Assembly: GCF_963678635.1 (NCBI RefSeq)
Contig: NC_087062.1
Span: forward strand, 53,578,473-53,642,472
DNA length: 64,000 bases
Direction of reading: 5' to 3'
DNA from: Symsagittifera roscoffensis
Lineage: Eukaryota > Xenacoelomorpha > Acoela > Convolutidae
The translations under genes and the position numbers were made by a program. The notes under the pieces were generated by a model. That model made no database searches, was not told the DNA's origin, and worked only from the letters and a program-made list of their open reading frames with translations. Positions within the stretch are counted from its first letter, which is position 1. Each line of letters opens with the position of its first letter. Below are positions 10,663-22,745 of this stretch, in pieces.

Positions 10663-11518
10663 CATAATAGTGGTTGGATTTTCATTTTAAAATTTAGTGT
10701 TCGTAATTTTTGTTCAAAGGCTTACAATTATTGTTTAAAAGGCCAAAACTTTGTTCTGAATACATATAACCTAACAAGAATTGTGCTTTTGAATGTGTAA
10801 AAAAAGCTATTTCCGTTATTCATTTTTCCACACTATAAAAAATTAAAACTCTAGAAAAGGAGCCTTGAAATCTTTTATAATCAGAAACTAAAACATAATC
10901 GAATGAAATTCTAAAATTGAACGCTTTAACTATTTTATCTGGCGTTTAAATAACAGAAAAATAATTACAGGAAAACAGTAAATCTAGTTTTGAGATTGAA
11001 GTTGCAACATGATTCAGAAGGTTTGAAAAAAAGTTTGGAAAAGGGCAAGTTAAAATAATTGATCTCGAGAAAAAAAAATACGTCATTTTTGGGACAAAGT
11101 CGGAACAAAAATTAGAATATGAGCCAAAATTACTGCTCCTACATCAAAGCAAAATGCTGAGTGTTCTAACTGCCCTTCATTTGGTCTCCAAATAATTTTA
11201 TCTAAGGAAGTTTTGATAAACTATAAAATTAGCACAATCGATGTCAGCGAACAATGGACATCTCAAACTAGTACAAAGGGGGGGACCCTTTGGGTCGGCA
11301 GTGGGTCGAATCCTTGAGGGGAGGGGGGTTCGTCCGCCCCCTAAATCCGCCCCAGACTATCTTCACTTATAGTGGGTTGAAATAGTTTTTTTTTCTAAAA
11401 TTATGGAACCAGATTAAAACTAGTATTTATAACCAATTATATTTTTGATAAACTATTTCTATAAAAAATTACTTACTAACCAATCATGATCCATAAATAG
11501 CACTGACAATTATTTGTA

Positions 11519-11546
11519 GTGCTGAAACTAATTGTAGTTTCAGCAC
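11519..11546. repeat. Perfect 12-bp stem hairpin
   Basis: GTGCTGAAACTA, loop ATTG, TAGTTTCAGCAC. Function unknown; it could be the centre of a small foldback element. Confidence 0.7.
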
Positions 11547-12254
11547 CAGAACAATTTGAATATAACTTAGAAGACAGTTGCTCTCCTTTGGAACAAGTTC
11601 CAGATTTTAACCCGCAAATACCAGTATTCGCTAGATCTATTGAGACTAGGAGATATAAGAGTAAGATTAAAATTAGTATTAGACTAAGAAGTTGCACGAA
11701 TCTATCCGGCCCAAAATAAGATAGCGTGATGAATAGAAATTACTCTATGAAATTATTCTATGAGTAAGCTACTCCAGACATAAACTCAATTAGTCAAATG
11801 TTTGCAATAATTTTTCAGCCAATTCAGAACTTGAGCTAGTGTTAAACAGTTTTTCTCTTCATAGTTTCCCCTTTTTTCTTTACTTTTTTAATTTCTTGTT
11901 TTTGCTGCCCCTTAGTTACCTTTATCAAATTATGTTCTTCTCGTATGTAAACTTCAGGAATTTTAACTATAAGTTGCAATTTTTTAAATAAAATTTTCCG
12001 AAAAATGCGTAAAAACGTCGTTTTTGGCATCTTTCTTCAATTTCGAAAGAAATTTTGAAAAATACGGGTCATAAGTTTAAGAAGATGAGGTTTTTTTTAC
12101 AAGAAATATCTTAATACAATTTTATAAAAACTATAACCCATTATATTCTACTTCAATTATTTTTATAAGAATTAGAATCGGTTAAAAGTTTTTTTAAATC
12201 ATGAATTATAAAGAATTATTATCAGTTGCGTGATGGCAAAGTGTAATATTTATA

Positions 12255-12410
12255 ATCGAATATAATGGCAACCTCAAACTTGCGAACCTCGATTATAATG
12301 CGAACCTCGAACTTGAATGCAAACCTTGAATGCGAACTTGAACGCGAACCTTGAATGCGATCTATAATGCGAACCTTGAATGCGAACCTCGAACTTCGAG
12401 ATCAAATTTT
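12255..12410. repeat. Minisatellite, GAATGCGAACCTT-type units
   Basis: Irregular tandem units combining TGCGAACCTTGAA, TGCGAACCTCGAACTT and TATAATGCGAACC, about ten in all. Confidence 0.75.
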
Positions 12411-12571
12411 GGTATGTCCAGATTTATGCGGCCAATTTTGAATAAGTTCAGACTTTTGTATTCCATTTTGAGATTCTCCCGATTGCAAGTCTAGAGTTTC
12501 ACGACTTAAAATATGTTCTGCCCGCAATGTTAATCGGGTTTGGGAATGAACAGCACTTTGAATATACAAAA

Positions 12572-12655
12572 CAAGACGCTCGTATCCTTGCGAAGCCCTG
12601 ATTGTTCCGACTGCCTTTTAAAGTTTATGGAGCAGTAATAACAATAAAATTTTAA
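12572..12655 (+). repeat. HINE-like repeat, left-end fragment
   Basis: Only the first ~80 bp of a copy (CAAGACGCTCG ... GAGCAGTAATAAC). A longer copy with its own left end follows immediately. Confidence 0.7.
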
Positions 12656-12659
12656 CTGT

Positions 12660-13160
12660 AAAAGAACTGCTAGTATCAGGGCGAAGCCCTTATTGTTCCC
12701 ACAGCATTTTAAGGTCTATTGAGCATGAAACAAATTAAATGTAAAAAAAAAAATAAAATTAAAAAATCTTTTAAAAAAATTCTGTGAAAATTATGCCCCC
12801 ACACGCCATAGGAAGTACAAAGTGAGAGATTTTGCTCCTAGTAACAAATCAATTATGGCAAATAAGCTTCTTTCATCCAATTTGGAACAATTTCTGAGAC
12901 GGATTAAATCTCCGCTTACGCGTTAATAGCGCGAAATATATCGCGCGTTAATTTTCCCAAATTGGCTAAAAATGGCAATCTTTAAACCCCCATAACTTTA
13001 CAAAAAATCATCACAGGTGAAATATCTTTTCAAATTCAAGCTCAAAACAAGAACACCTTTTGAATGATATAAAAAATTCCGTCAAAAATGGCTAGTTAAA
13101 AAGTTGAAACTTGTCTGAAGAAAAAAAACCCACCCCGTATCGAAAGTCGGAACAAAAAGA
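12660..13160 (+). repeat. HINE-like dispersed repeat, copy after the fragment
   Basis: Nearly complete. The right end lacks the AGCACAAATATTCCGTTAC stretch, running directly from CCACCCC into GTATCGAAAGTCGGAAC. Confidence 0.8.
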
Positions 13161-16100
13161 AAACATTCCAATGCAAAACAGTCCGCCATTTTCTGCCTTG
13201 CTCTTTTGGCTCCGCCAAAAATATTTTGAGCTTCAAAACTCGGAACATGAGCGTATTTAAACATTAACGAACCAAAAATCAAGCCTTGATTCAGAAAAAT
13301 ATCAGAGGCTTCATTGTATGGTGGTAAATTTATCCTTAGAATAAGAACTTTTGTTAGCAAGTATAATAGTAAGTAAATTATGTTCCGATTGAGTGTTGCC
13401 AAATGTTCGCAAATTAAACAGATTGAGCACTTTGATACTCTTGATAGGAATAAACGAAGAATTACTGTTTTTGCGCGTAGCCGCAAATTGATTTTAAGTT
13501 GTCACCGAATTTCAAAGTGTACACAAAAGTCTTGGACATCTAAGCTGGAGCTGATGATTTGAACTATGTTCTGTTTATTCTGACTTTATTGTATGCCGTT
13601 TAATTTGGCTCACACTAAACTGGCGCTGAAATGGTGAGAAGTTTGACTAAAGTATTAAACACTTTAGGAATAACTTACTTTCGTTTTCAGGAATTGGGGC
13701 CAATGGTTTGCTGGAATGAGTTGGGGGTAAGAACTCAATAAAAGTGCACCTGCACAGCTCCAGCATTTTGTAAGGGGTACACTTTTTCTCATACTGTATC
13801 ACCATATTGTCCACAGGTTTACTATGATGCCATCATCATCGACCTCATCACTTGTTGTTAGCGGTATGTAACTGCACTCGATTACAAAGGGTGTCTATTA
13901 TGAATGATGAATGGGCGGTAATAATAAATCAAATGTCTATCACCATCGGTCATGATTGAGGCAACAGGAAGGTACGTGAATGCGAAGTAATAACCCTTCT
14001 CAAACGGGCAAGTGCTTTACACACTTTCGACTATTAGCAAATAAAAATTTCCACATTTGACAAATAATATATGAAAGCGTTGACAATTCACAACTGCGAA
14101 ATTAACGTTTTTTTGCCAAAAACGGAATAATTTATAAATTGTTATTGATCCATGCGGTCATCGAACAGACGGTATATTAAAATAGTATTGTACAAACTTT
14201 GAGCAAATTAAATAGAGTGAAAAAGAAAGTTTTCGTTCTTGCTGTAAATATATAAGTTGTGAAGTACTAACACAAGTAATCACACAAAAATAATGGTAAG
14301 AGTATTGCCTTCGGTCCAAGGTGTATCACAGAGGTGTTTATCGGTAGATGCAATTCTTTGATCACGAACTGACATTGACAACGTCTTCAGATGCTTTTGT
14401 GGTGATTTTATTTTAAAAAAAAACGAGAATATACATTCATTTTGCACCTTGTGAAACAATTTCGGCGAAGGTTCGATGGAAAAATGCGAACATAATTGAT
14501 CCACAAGAATTGCTTAAGAATGTTGCTTGATGATTAAAGCCTTGAAAAAAAGCAGGCTAAAATTTTTCGCTAAAAATAAAACAAATGGTTGGAATCAAAC
14601 CACGCCATCTAAAAGTTTTCCTAAGAAAAAAATTAAATAAAGCTTACAACTATTTGATCTTTTTGGCTCGGCAACTTTGAATGGCAAATCGATTCAAAAC
14701 AAGTTCACTTAAACAGGGCGATACTCATTTTAGACGTCTAGTTCCCAGGGGTCTGGTAGGAAAGGTCTCATCGCCTCAGAGTAAATAAATAAACAGAATT
14801 AGCTTCAATAAAAAGGCGCCATTTTGGCATTTAAGTTTTTGATATCTACAATGAGGTGTTGAAAAAAGAGGAGCCAAAGATAATCAGGGCGAATTTTGAG
14901 GAGATTATCTTTTGTAAGTCCGGCTGAACAACCACAGCTCATGATGAAATGGGGGAACCAAAATTGGAAATTGGTGTTTTAAAAGGTGACAATAGGGTAG
15001 ATTTGGCCAAGTAATTATCTTGTGAATTCTTTTTTTGTTCCTGTTGATAATGTGCCTTTTTTGGTCAGCTGCCTTGTTTATTCAGTGGTGTTGGAGTTGA
15101 GTTTGAAACAAAGAATGGCCGGCCAACGGGTCATGCCATCCTGTCTTGTAAAGGCATTGAACTGACTTTTAGGTTATCATAACACCATTACGATAACTCG
15201 ATGTGATTACGTGTTATGATTTATTAATAATTCAGTTTTGGTTAGACAGAGCCTACGGTAAAACAAGCTTCGTTTCATGTTAAAACAACTTAACTCGAAA
15301 AAGTGTGGAGCAATTTAATTAGATAGGAATTGATAAGTCATGTCAAAATAATAAATAGTCTATAACCATTCGGTTTGGGCAAAATTCAATTCTATTTCAC
15401 CGGTCATTCAAAGGTGGGAAATGTGTTGTTTATGCTACGTGTATTATATTAATCAGGGCAATTCGCAAATAATGACAAACTGAAAAGGCAAATGCATATT
15501 TGAATCCGCATTTGCTGTTTGTTTTTGCCTATTTAAGATGAAAGGAAAGAGCGAGCGCCTCTGAGGAAAAGTTGGGGAAAACGAATTGGAAAATTGCCCA
15601 TGAATCTGACTCAACGTGGAGGCACATTCATTCACTTTATGGTTAGGATGTTTTTGTTTTTCAGTCAACCTTATTGCCTTTTCTACAAAAACTAGGGCAG
15701 ATTTATAGAACTCAATTCCCCATGGTCAATTTAAGCACTTTTTCCTCTTTGGTAAGATCTCACCCAAATAATAAACCGATTCAGACGTTTTGACAACAAA
15801 ATTGACAGACTGGAGGTTTTAAAATGACTGTTAGAAGTACTGCGATAGATCCCCTAATCAATTGAATTCTTGCCACCCTGTGCCTCAAACAGGGTTTGGG
15901 CTTAAGTGGGAACAGTTAATTTATAGATTAGACTCCCTATTATAAGATAAACAAGAAACTAGCCCCAATTAGAGATATAATCTCAACGTGGGACACTCAA
16001 AAGTCAAGGATATTTTACGTTCAAGTTCACCATTTACACTTTGGATATGATAAATCAAGCTGAAATGTTTTGCCTAATAGAAGCTATAAAAGTAATGTGT

Positions 16101-16478
16101 GTTAGAGAATAAAGCAGTTGATTTTCCAGGCCGCCAGTTTTCCTGGAAAAAGGAAATCCAAGCATGATTGTTATACGGCTGACGTAACCTTAAACTGCAG
16201 CAGTTTGTCGATCTAGATGCTTAGTTGCTAAGTATAGAAAATTTATTTTTGTTCTCATTGTGGAGCAAAAGTAATAATTTTTGCAGGGCGGTGTTTTTCT
16301 CCCGGAAAATTTCACATCTGTGAATAAAAAGTTTTACAAAATTTTATTACCTGGGTTGAAGTTGCATTAACATTCAGGAATGTATCATTTTTGTTGCAGT
16401 GTTTTGATTAATTTAAGGGATGGATTTATTCTTTTCACGAGATACGCAATGATGATGGTTAACCAGTACGAAAGTTGG
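13161..16478. other. No gene recognised
   Basis: Single-copy DNA, slightly less AT-rich than its surroundings. Open frames up to 134 codons (13082-13486, minus) show no domain; that one overlaps the end of a repeat copy. Splice-like sequences such as TTCGTTTTCAG near 13690 exist, but no coding exon can be supported. Confidence 0.4.
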
Positions 16479-17010
16479 ACAAGACTGCTCGTATGAGGGC
16501 GAAGCCCTGATGTTCCGACTGCCTCTTAAGGTCTATGGAGCAGTAATAACATGGAAAATTTGAATGTAATAAAGTAAAATTAAATTATTTTTTTTTCTAA
16601 AAAGTTGCAGATTTTTTGTGAAAACATCCCCCCACACGCCATATCAAGTACAAAGGAATAGATTTTGCTCCTATTAACAAATCAATTATGGCATATAAAC
16701 TTCCTTGAACCAATTTGGAACAATTTCTAAGACGGATTAAATCTCTCTTACGCGTTAATAGCGCGCAATATATCGCGCGTTAATTGTCCCGAATTGGCCA
16801 AAATGGCATTCTTTAAACCCTCATAACTTTACGAAAAAAGATCACAGATGAATTATCTTTTCAAATTTGAGCTCATGACAACAATACTTTTCGAATGATA
16901 TATAAAAATTCCGTTAAATTGGCTAGTTAAGTAGTCGAAGTTTGACTGAAGAAAAAACACCCACCCCGAGCACAAATATTCCGTTACTTTCGTATCGAAA
17001 GTCGGAACAA
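16479..17010 (+). repeat. HINE-like dispersed repeat
   Basis: Near full-length: left hairpin GGGCGAAGCCC, core GCGCGCAATATATCGCGCG, right palindrome and AGTCGGAAC followed by AA. Confidence 0.85.
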
Positions 17011-18277
17011 TAAGCCAAAGTTGGAAAAACTTTTAGCCAAAATGTATTGATATTAGTTATATTTGTTACTCTTGCGTTGATTTTTTGACAAAAACGTCCA
17101 AAATTAAAATTTTAACGAAATATACAAATGTATGAAAATGATTTTTATGTTCAGTTTTCAGTTGAGAAACTATCAGAAATTTTTCTTCAAAACAACTTTT
17201 TGCTAAGCAAATCTGCAATCTTGAAAACCAATGAAAAACTATAGCAGTGTTTTTTATACTTATGACTAATTACTGAAACATCTGTTCAATTTGCATCTAT
17301 GTTTCATGGAAAAATCATAAAAATTACATTCATGTTTCAGTCATGATTTATCAATCACATATCAAAGTAATTTGCAACCCTGTTTCATAGATGAAAAAGG
17401 GATAAACATTGTTAAAATGGCACGGTACCATGAATGATACATAGATCCAAAAATGAACAATTTATGTTACATTTCTGGATTGCAAAGCTACTTCAACCTG
17501 GGTACGAGTTGAAAGATATCAAGCCGTGAGATAGAAATTATATTTTTCTGCCTGCAACTGGTCTGTCTCATATTAAACACAAAAAAATGTATGGCTATCA
17601 TTTTGTTTTAAATGTCTCAAAAACGCAAAAATTAACTTTGCTTAAATAGGTTTATTTCAAAATTTTTGTTAAAAGTGTTTAAAAAATTTAACCAAAGATT
17701 AAGTAAATTACCGTGGTACAGAAATTGTAAAAATAACAAATTTTGTTGATGGCTTCTGATGCGAATTTCAATCTTTGTGCGCATTTGGTAGTCCCAAGAA
17801 CCCACTTGGTTCGGTTTATTTTTCATAGCTAAAAAAGCAATCAAAAAACCTTTTTTTTCGTTGTCTAAACTTTTTTAATTGTCCTATGCAGTAAAAAATT
17901 GATTCTAACTTATCAAACCGGATTGACTTTAAATCATATCTAAATCAAAGCTCAAATTCCCAGTTACTTTTTTAGTCTGATCTCAATGCATTGTATAGGC
18001 AAGATCTTAAAAACATAAGTGCACAAATGAATTTAAATAATCATTTTCATCAATTGTCTTTAATAGTTGTGGGAAAAAAATAGTTTAAAAATGTTGGTGA
18101 AATACTATTCATACACTTCCATTGTGAAACAAACTTATCTTAGAGCTTTAATGTAACTAACTGGACATATGAATTGCTTGTTTCATTGTATTATTAGCAT
18201 TTTGTCAACTCGGGCACAATCGGTTATTTTTAAATTAGTGTACATAAGGCATCAAACTTGATGTGATAACGGCGCAC
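17011..18277. other. No gene recognised
   Basis: AT-rich single-copy DNA. Several scattered GTTTCAT/ATGTTTCA words occur between 17280 and 17400 without a clear period. Confidence 0.4.
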
Positions 18278-18369
18278 AGACAATTCGGCCAAAGACAATT
18301 CAGCCAATTGAAATTCAGACAATTCAGCCAAAAATATACAGACAATTCAGCCTGAGACAATTCAGCCAG
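18278..18369 (+). repeat. AGACAATTCAGCCA tandem units, left arm
   Basis: Five irregular units of AGACAATTCAGCCA. The inverse word TTGGCTGAATTGTCTG occurs at 19601-19655, on the far side of two tandem HINE-like copies. Confidence 0.75.
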
Positions 18370-18395
18370 TTTTACAAACACTAGATTCGAAAGAA

Positions 18396-18940
18396 AACAA
18401 GACTGCTCGTATCAGGGTGAAGCCCTGAATGTTCCGACTGCCTTTTAAGGTTTTTGGAGCAGCAGTAATATCATAAAAAATTAAATGAAATAAAATTGAA
18501 CGAAACTTTTTTTTTCTAAAATTTGAAATTTTTTATGAAAATCATCCCCCCCACACGCCATATAAAGTACAAAATAAGAGATTTCGTTCCTTTTAACATA
18601 TCAATTATGGCAAATAAGCTTCGTTCAACCAATTTGGAACGATTTATAAGACGGATTAAATCTCCGCTTACGCGTTAATAGCGCGAATTATACAGCGCGT
18701 TAATTGTCCCAAATTGGTCAAAATGGCCAAAATGGCAATCTGTAAACCCGCATAACTCTACGAAAAATGATCACAGGTAAAATTTATTTTCAAATTTAAG
18801 CTCAAGACAACAATACCTTTTGAATGATATAAAAAAATTCCGTCAAAAATGGCTAGTTAAAAAGTCGAAATTTGTCTGAAGAAAAAAAAACCCACCCCGA
18901 GCACAAATATTCCGTTACATTCGTACCGAAAGTCGGAACA
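18396..18940 (+). repeat. HINE-like repeat, tandem copy 1 of two
   Basis: Near full-length. It ends AGTCGGAAC and joins the next copy head to tail through AA. Confidence 0.85.
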
Positions 18941-19468
18941 ACAAGACTTCTCGTATCATGGCGAAACCCTGAATGTTCCGACTGCCTTTTAAGGTTTATG
19001 GAGCAGTAGTAACATTAAAAAAATTAAATGTAATAAAAAATAATGAAATTTTTTTCTCAAAATTTGACATTTGTTGTGAAAAACATCACCCCACACGCCT
19101 TGTAAAGTACAAAAGGATAAATTTTACTCGTCTTAACAAATTAATTTTGACGAAAAAGCTTCTTTCAACCAATTTGGAACGATTTCTATGACGGATTAAA
19201 TATCCGCTTACGCGTTAATAGCGCGAAATATATCGCGTGTTATTTGTCCCAAATTGGCCAAAATGACAATTTTAAACCCCCATAATTTTACAAAAAATAT
19301 TCACAAGTAAAATATCTTTTCAAATTTAAGCTCAGGACAATAATACCTTTCGAATGATGTAAAAATATTCCGTCAAAAATGGCTAGTTAAAAAGTCGAAA
19401 TTTGTCTGAAGAAAAAAACCCACCCCGAGCACAAGTATTCCGTTACTTTCGTATCAAAAGTCGGAACA
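18941..19468 (+). repeat. HINE-like repeat, tandem copy 2 of two
   Basis: Near full-length but clearly diverged from copy 1 (left hairpin broken: ATGGCGAAACCCTG). The tandem is therefore old, unlike copies B/C at 9.7-10.6 kb. Confidence 0.85.
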
Positions 19469-19600
19469 AAAATCAGAATTGGAGCTATTTCTCGGTTTAA
19501 AGTCACCTTTGCGGCAATAACTGGCTCTAAATTTCGTATAGAGTCCTACCCTCTGTAGGCAAGCTCGCAACACGTTGGCGCGACTGCGGCGGTCACCATT

Positions 19601-19655
19601 ATTGGCTGAATTGTCTGCATACTTTGACTCAAATTGAATTGTCTGCAACTCCAGA
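19601..19655 (-). repeat. AGACAATTCAGCC units, inverted right arm
   Basis: TTGGCTGAATTGTCTGC, then a second inverted GAATTGTCTGC. With 18278-18369 it makes a foldback frame around the tandem HINE-like pair. Confidence 0.6.
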
Positions 19656-21026
19656 CTCAAACTGACTGAAAAATAAGCTTTTTTCGAGCTTCTTTTAATG
19701 TTAAAATAATTGTACAAAATTATCAAAAAATTTGACCAAAAAAAAATTTGACTAAAAATGATTTCGTAAAATAATACCAAAGGGACTATCTTAAGCTGTA
19801 ACAAGCACCTTTATACATGTAGGTGTGATGCATCCCCGCGTAGGAGTTAACTTTTGAAACAATCAATAGCCGAACAACGAGTAACATTTTCGAGTAACAC
19901 TGAGAGTAACATTTTCTGAGCTTTTCAAATTCCTCGAGGCAAATGCAATAGGAATCCGATCTACAATTTCTGTCACCTGTTCAATTGCTGCGCCAAATTT
20001 TTAGATTTACAAGTAATTAGAAATCAATTTTTTGTTAATTCAACGTTTAGATGGGCTAAACGTTTCATATGCCCAGCCTATTCATTTTGCCATCAAAGAA
20101 ATGCATTTGATGATTGCAATGTTAAGTTCTCGCCCTCAAGTTTCCTTCATTACTTTTGAAGCTAAGTTTTTAGCTCTTTTTCTTCGCCTTTCGAGACCAT
20201 TATTATTATATTTCAAGCAAAAATATTTTCTGCAAGATTTGTAGTCCTTTCTATAGCTATTTGAAATTGAGTTTGGACATCACACAGGCCATGAAAACCT
20301 GCTATGAAACAAAATGATCCAACGCATTATCACCTACACGGTTGAAAAAGCAATTCGACTGTTTCAGCAGCCAGATTCAAAATTGGTCTATGCGTAATTT
20401 CGATATAAGACTAAAAAAACAGGCTACTATCCTTTTTTGTTATACTAACCTTCTGAATAGCCGGATCTAGCAACTCATGTGCGTTCGGCGATTGAAGTTT
20501 TTTTTTCACAATTACTGAGGTTTTGCGTCCAGAGCCAGTTTTCTGGAAACAATTATTAGCACTTGGTGTTATAAAACAATCGCTTATTCATCTATATAGA
20601 TTACAGTTATGGCTATCATTTGGGGGTTATCATTTGTTCTAGATTTTTTTCTTTAAGAAATATCGAAGTTTTTCTTGCTATTTTCAAACAAAAAAAACTG
20701 ACCAAAAATTCCGCTTTTTCGGAGCGCGCTTCCTCTTCAATTTTAGTAAATTAGATAGTTTATAGTCAGCCAAAAATAGATGTCGTAAAATTATACAAAA
20801 CATTTTCCCTGGTATTTTTAATTCACATTTTCTGTCAAACAATCCACTGAACGTAAAACCGTTTTTCGTAAAACCGTTTAAAAGTTTCCGCTGTTTTTTT
20901 ACACTTCTTTTAAAAGTTATCAAACTGAGTTATCCGATATTGAATAAATATATAGTCGCTTCATGGCTTCAATTGAATGCATTTTAAAACGTTCTGTACC
21001 ATTTTGGAAAATAACATAGATACATA
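19656..21026. other. No gene recognised
   Basis: AT-rich single-copy DNA. The 116-codon minus frame at 19454-19804 starts in a repeat and has no domain. Nothing else is supported. Confidence 0.4.
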
Positions 21027-21511
21027 AACAGGACTGCTCGTATCAGGGCGAAGCCCTGAATGTTCTGACTGCCTTTTAAGGTTTATGGAGCAGTAATAAC
21101 ATAAAAAACTAAATGTAACATATTAAAATGAATTTTTATTCTAAAGTTTGAAATTTTATACAAAAATCATCACCCCACACGCCATTTAAACTAGAAAAAG
21201 ATAGATTTTGCTCCTAGTAACAAAACAATTATTGTAAAAAAACTTGCTTCAACCAATTTGAAGCAGTTTCTAGAACGATTAAATTTCCGCTTACGCGTTA
21301 ATAGCGCGAAATAGATCGCGCAATATTTTTTCACAATTTTGCCAAATTGGCAATCTTTAAACCCCAGAACTTTACGAATGATCACAAAAAAATTATGTTT
21401 TTAAATTTAAGCTCATGATAACAGTACTTTGTCATAAATTGCTAGTTAAAAAGTCGAAATTTGTCCGGAGAAAAAACACCTCGAGCACAAATATTCCGTC
21501 ACTTTCTTCGT
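21027..21511 (+). repeat. HINE-like dispersed repeat, last copy in the window
   Basis: Left hairpin CAGGGCgaaGCCCTG intact and core present. The right palindrome is lost; the copy fades out after TTCCGTCACTTTC. No copy of this family is recognisable downstream. Confidence 0.75.
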
Positions 21512-22404
21512 GATATTTCATAGCTTAGCTAAGTGGCGATTTTTGAAGAATTGATAAATTAGCGATAATTTATCAATGATTTAAAATTGGAATTGTAAAA
21601 CTGTTTAAAAAAAATATAAAGAAAAATCAACCGCTGAAAACATAATTTTTCAGTAGAAATTGAGGCTATATACTCACAAAAATTATCTTGTAAATTCACC
21701 ATAAATACCCTATGATATGAATATGTTTTTTTTCTATTTTTTTCAAACTTTTTATTTAGAAAAAAAAAATGCCACATGTCTTGTTTCGACCAAAAAAACG
21801 GTGATTTTAGCTCAAATTTGCAAAATTGGTTAAAAAACGATTTAATTGTTTTTTGTTGGATTGCACCTATCAAAATAGGTTCATGGACGTAGAGCTTTTG
21901 AATGATGTGATTTGATAGTAGCAGGATCAAAAATGGTTTTAAAGAAAGACATACCAAAAAAAATTATATTTTTCCTTTATAATTGAAAAGATACCCGGTG
22001 GAAATTTATTCTTTGTTAAGTATGATCATTTTTGAGCCAGATGATCTCTTGTTTCAATTGTTGTGAATTAATTTTCTCGGGGAAAAACCGGGTAAAACAG
22101 CTGGAAGAAGGTGGAAGTGGGAGTAGGAGAGTAGGAAAAATTAAGGTAGAACCCCTACCAAAGGCCATAGGACGCCTCATACAGTGATAAACGCATGCTA
22201 ATAGGTACACAAACTAATTGCTACGCCCACAAACTAATAAGATATATAACAAAAAATTACAGAGTTCTTTTTCAGATGTGATTAAAATTTGAGAACCGAT
22301 TTGTCATGAAAATTCTCAAGAGTTCATCAAGTGGTTTTGCCCTCAATATCGGTGAGAATCAATGTTTGAGATTTAATGCAAAAAAATTAGTAATATGAAG
22401 ACCG
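21512..22404. other. No gene recognised
   Basis: AT-rich DNA. The 132-codon minus frame at 21559-21957 is A/T-run rich and has no domain. Confidence 0.4.
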
Positions 22405-22745
22405 ACTCTGCCTAAAATATCTACGTGTCGACGGACTCGACCTAAACTGGCTATCTTTTGACCTACTTGACCCAAAATGGCTAGGTTTGGACCGATTTGA
22501 CAAAGGAAAATGTGTTTGACTGGGTTCGACGCAAGCCAGCAATATTTCGATTGACTCGACTAAAAGTGGCTATGTTTCGACCGACTCGACAGAACGAAAA
22601 TGTTTTCGACGCAAGCCAGCTATTTTTTCACCGACTCCATCAAAGGAAACTGTGTTCGACTGAAGCCAATGATGTTTCAACCGGCTCCACCAAATTGGTG
22701 AAGTTTCGATTGTCTCAACTGAAAGAAAATTTGTTCCTCGCAACT
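22405..22745 (+). repeat. Degenerate ~30-bp tandem repeat
   Basis: About eleven diverged units of roughly 29-31 bp based on GACCGACTCGACCAAA then ATGGCTATGTTTC. A 100-codon open frame across them (22497-22799) is a by-product of the repeats. Confidence 0.75.

Larger units (their letters stand above)
10663..12571. other. No gene; small repeat fragments and a GC-rich patch
   Basis: Contains a scrap of the HINE-like family near 11098-11215 (GTCGGAACAAAAAT, then a scrambled left end), a GC-rich patch at about 11275-11350 rich in G and C runs, the hairpin at 11519-11546 and the minisatellite at 12255-12410. Open frames at 11476-11719 and 11842-12030 show no recognisable domain. Confidence 0.5.

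Noticed and set aside
13082-13486. 134-codon minus-strand ORF
   Set aside because: Its 3' part is the right end of a HINE-like repeat; the rest has no recognised similarity or intron structure.
19454-19804. 116-codon minus-strand ORF
   Set aside because: It overlaps a repeat end and the AGACAATTCAGCC arm, with no domain.
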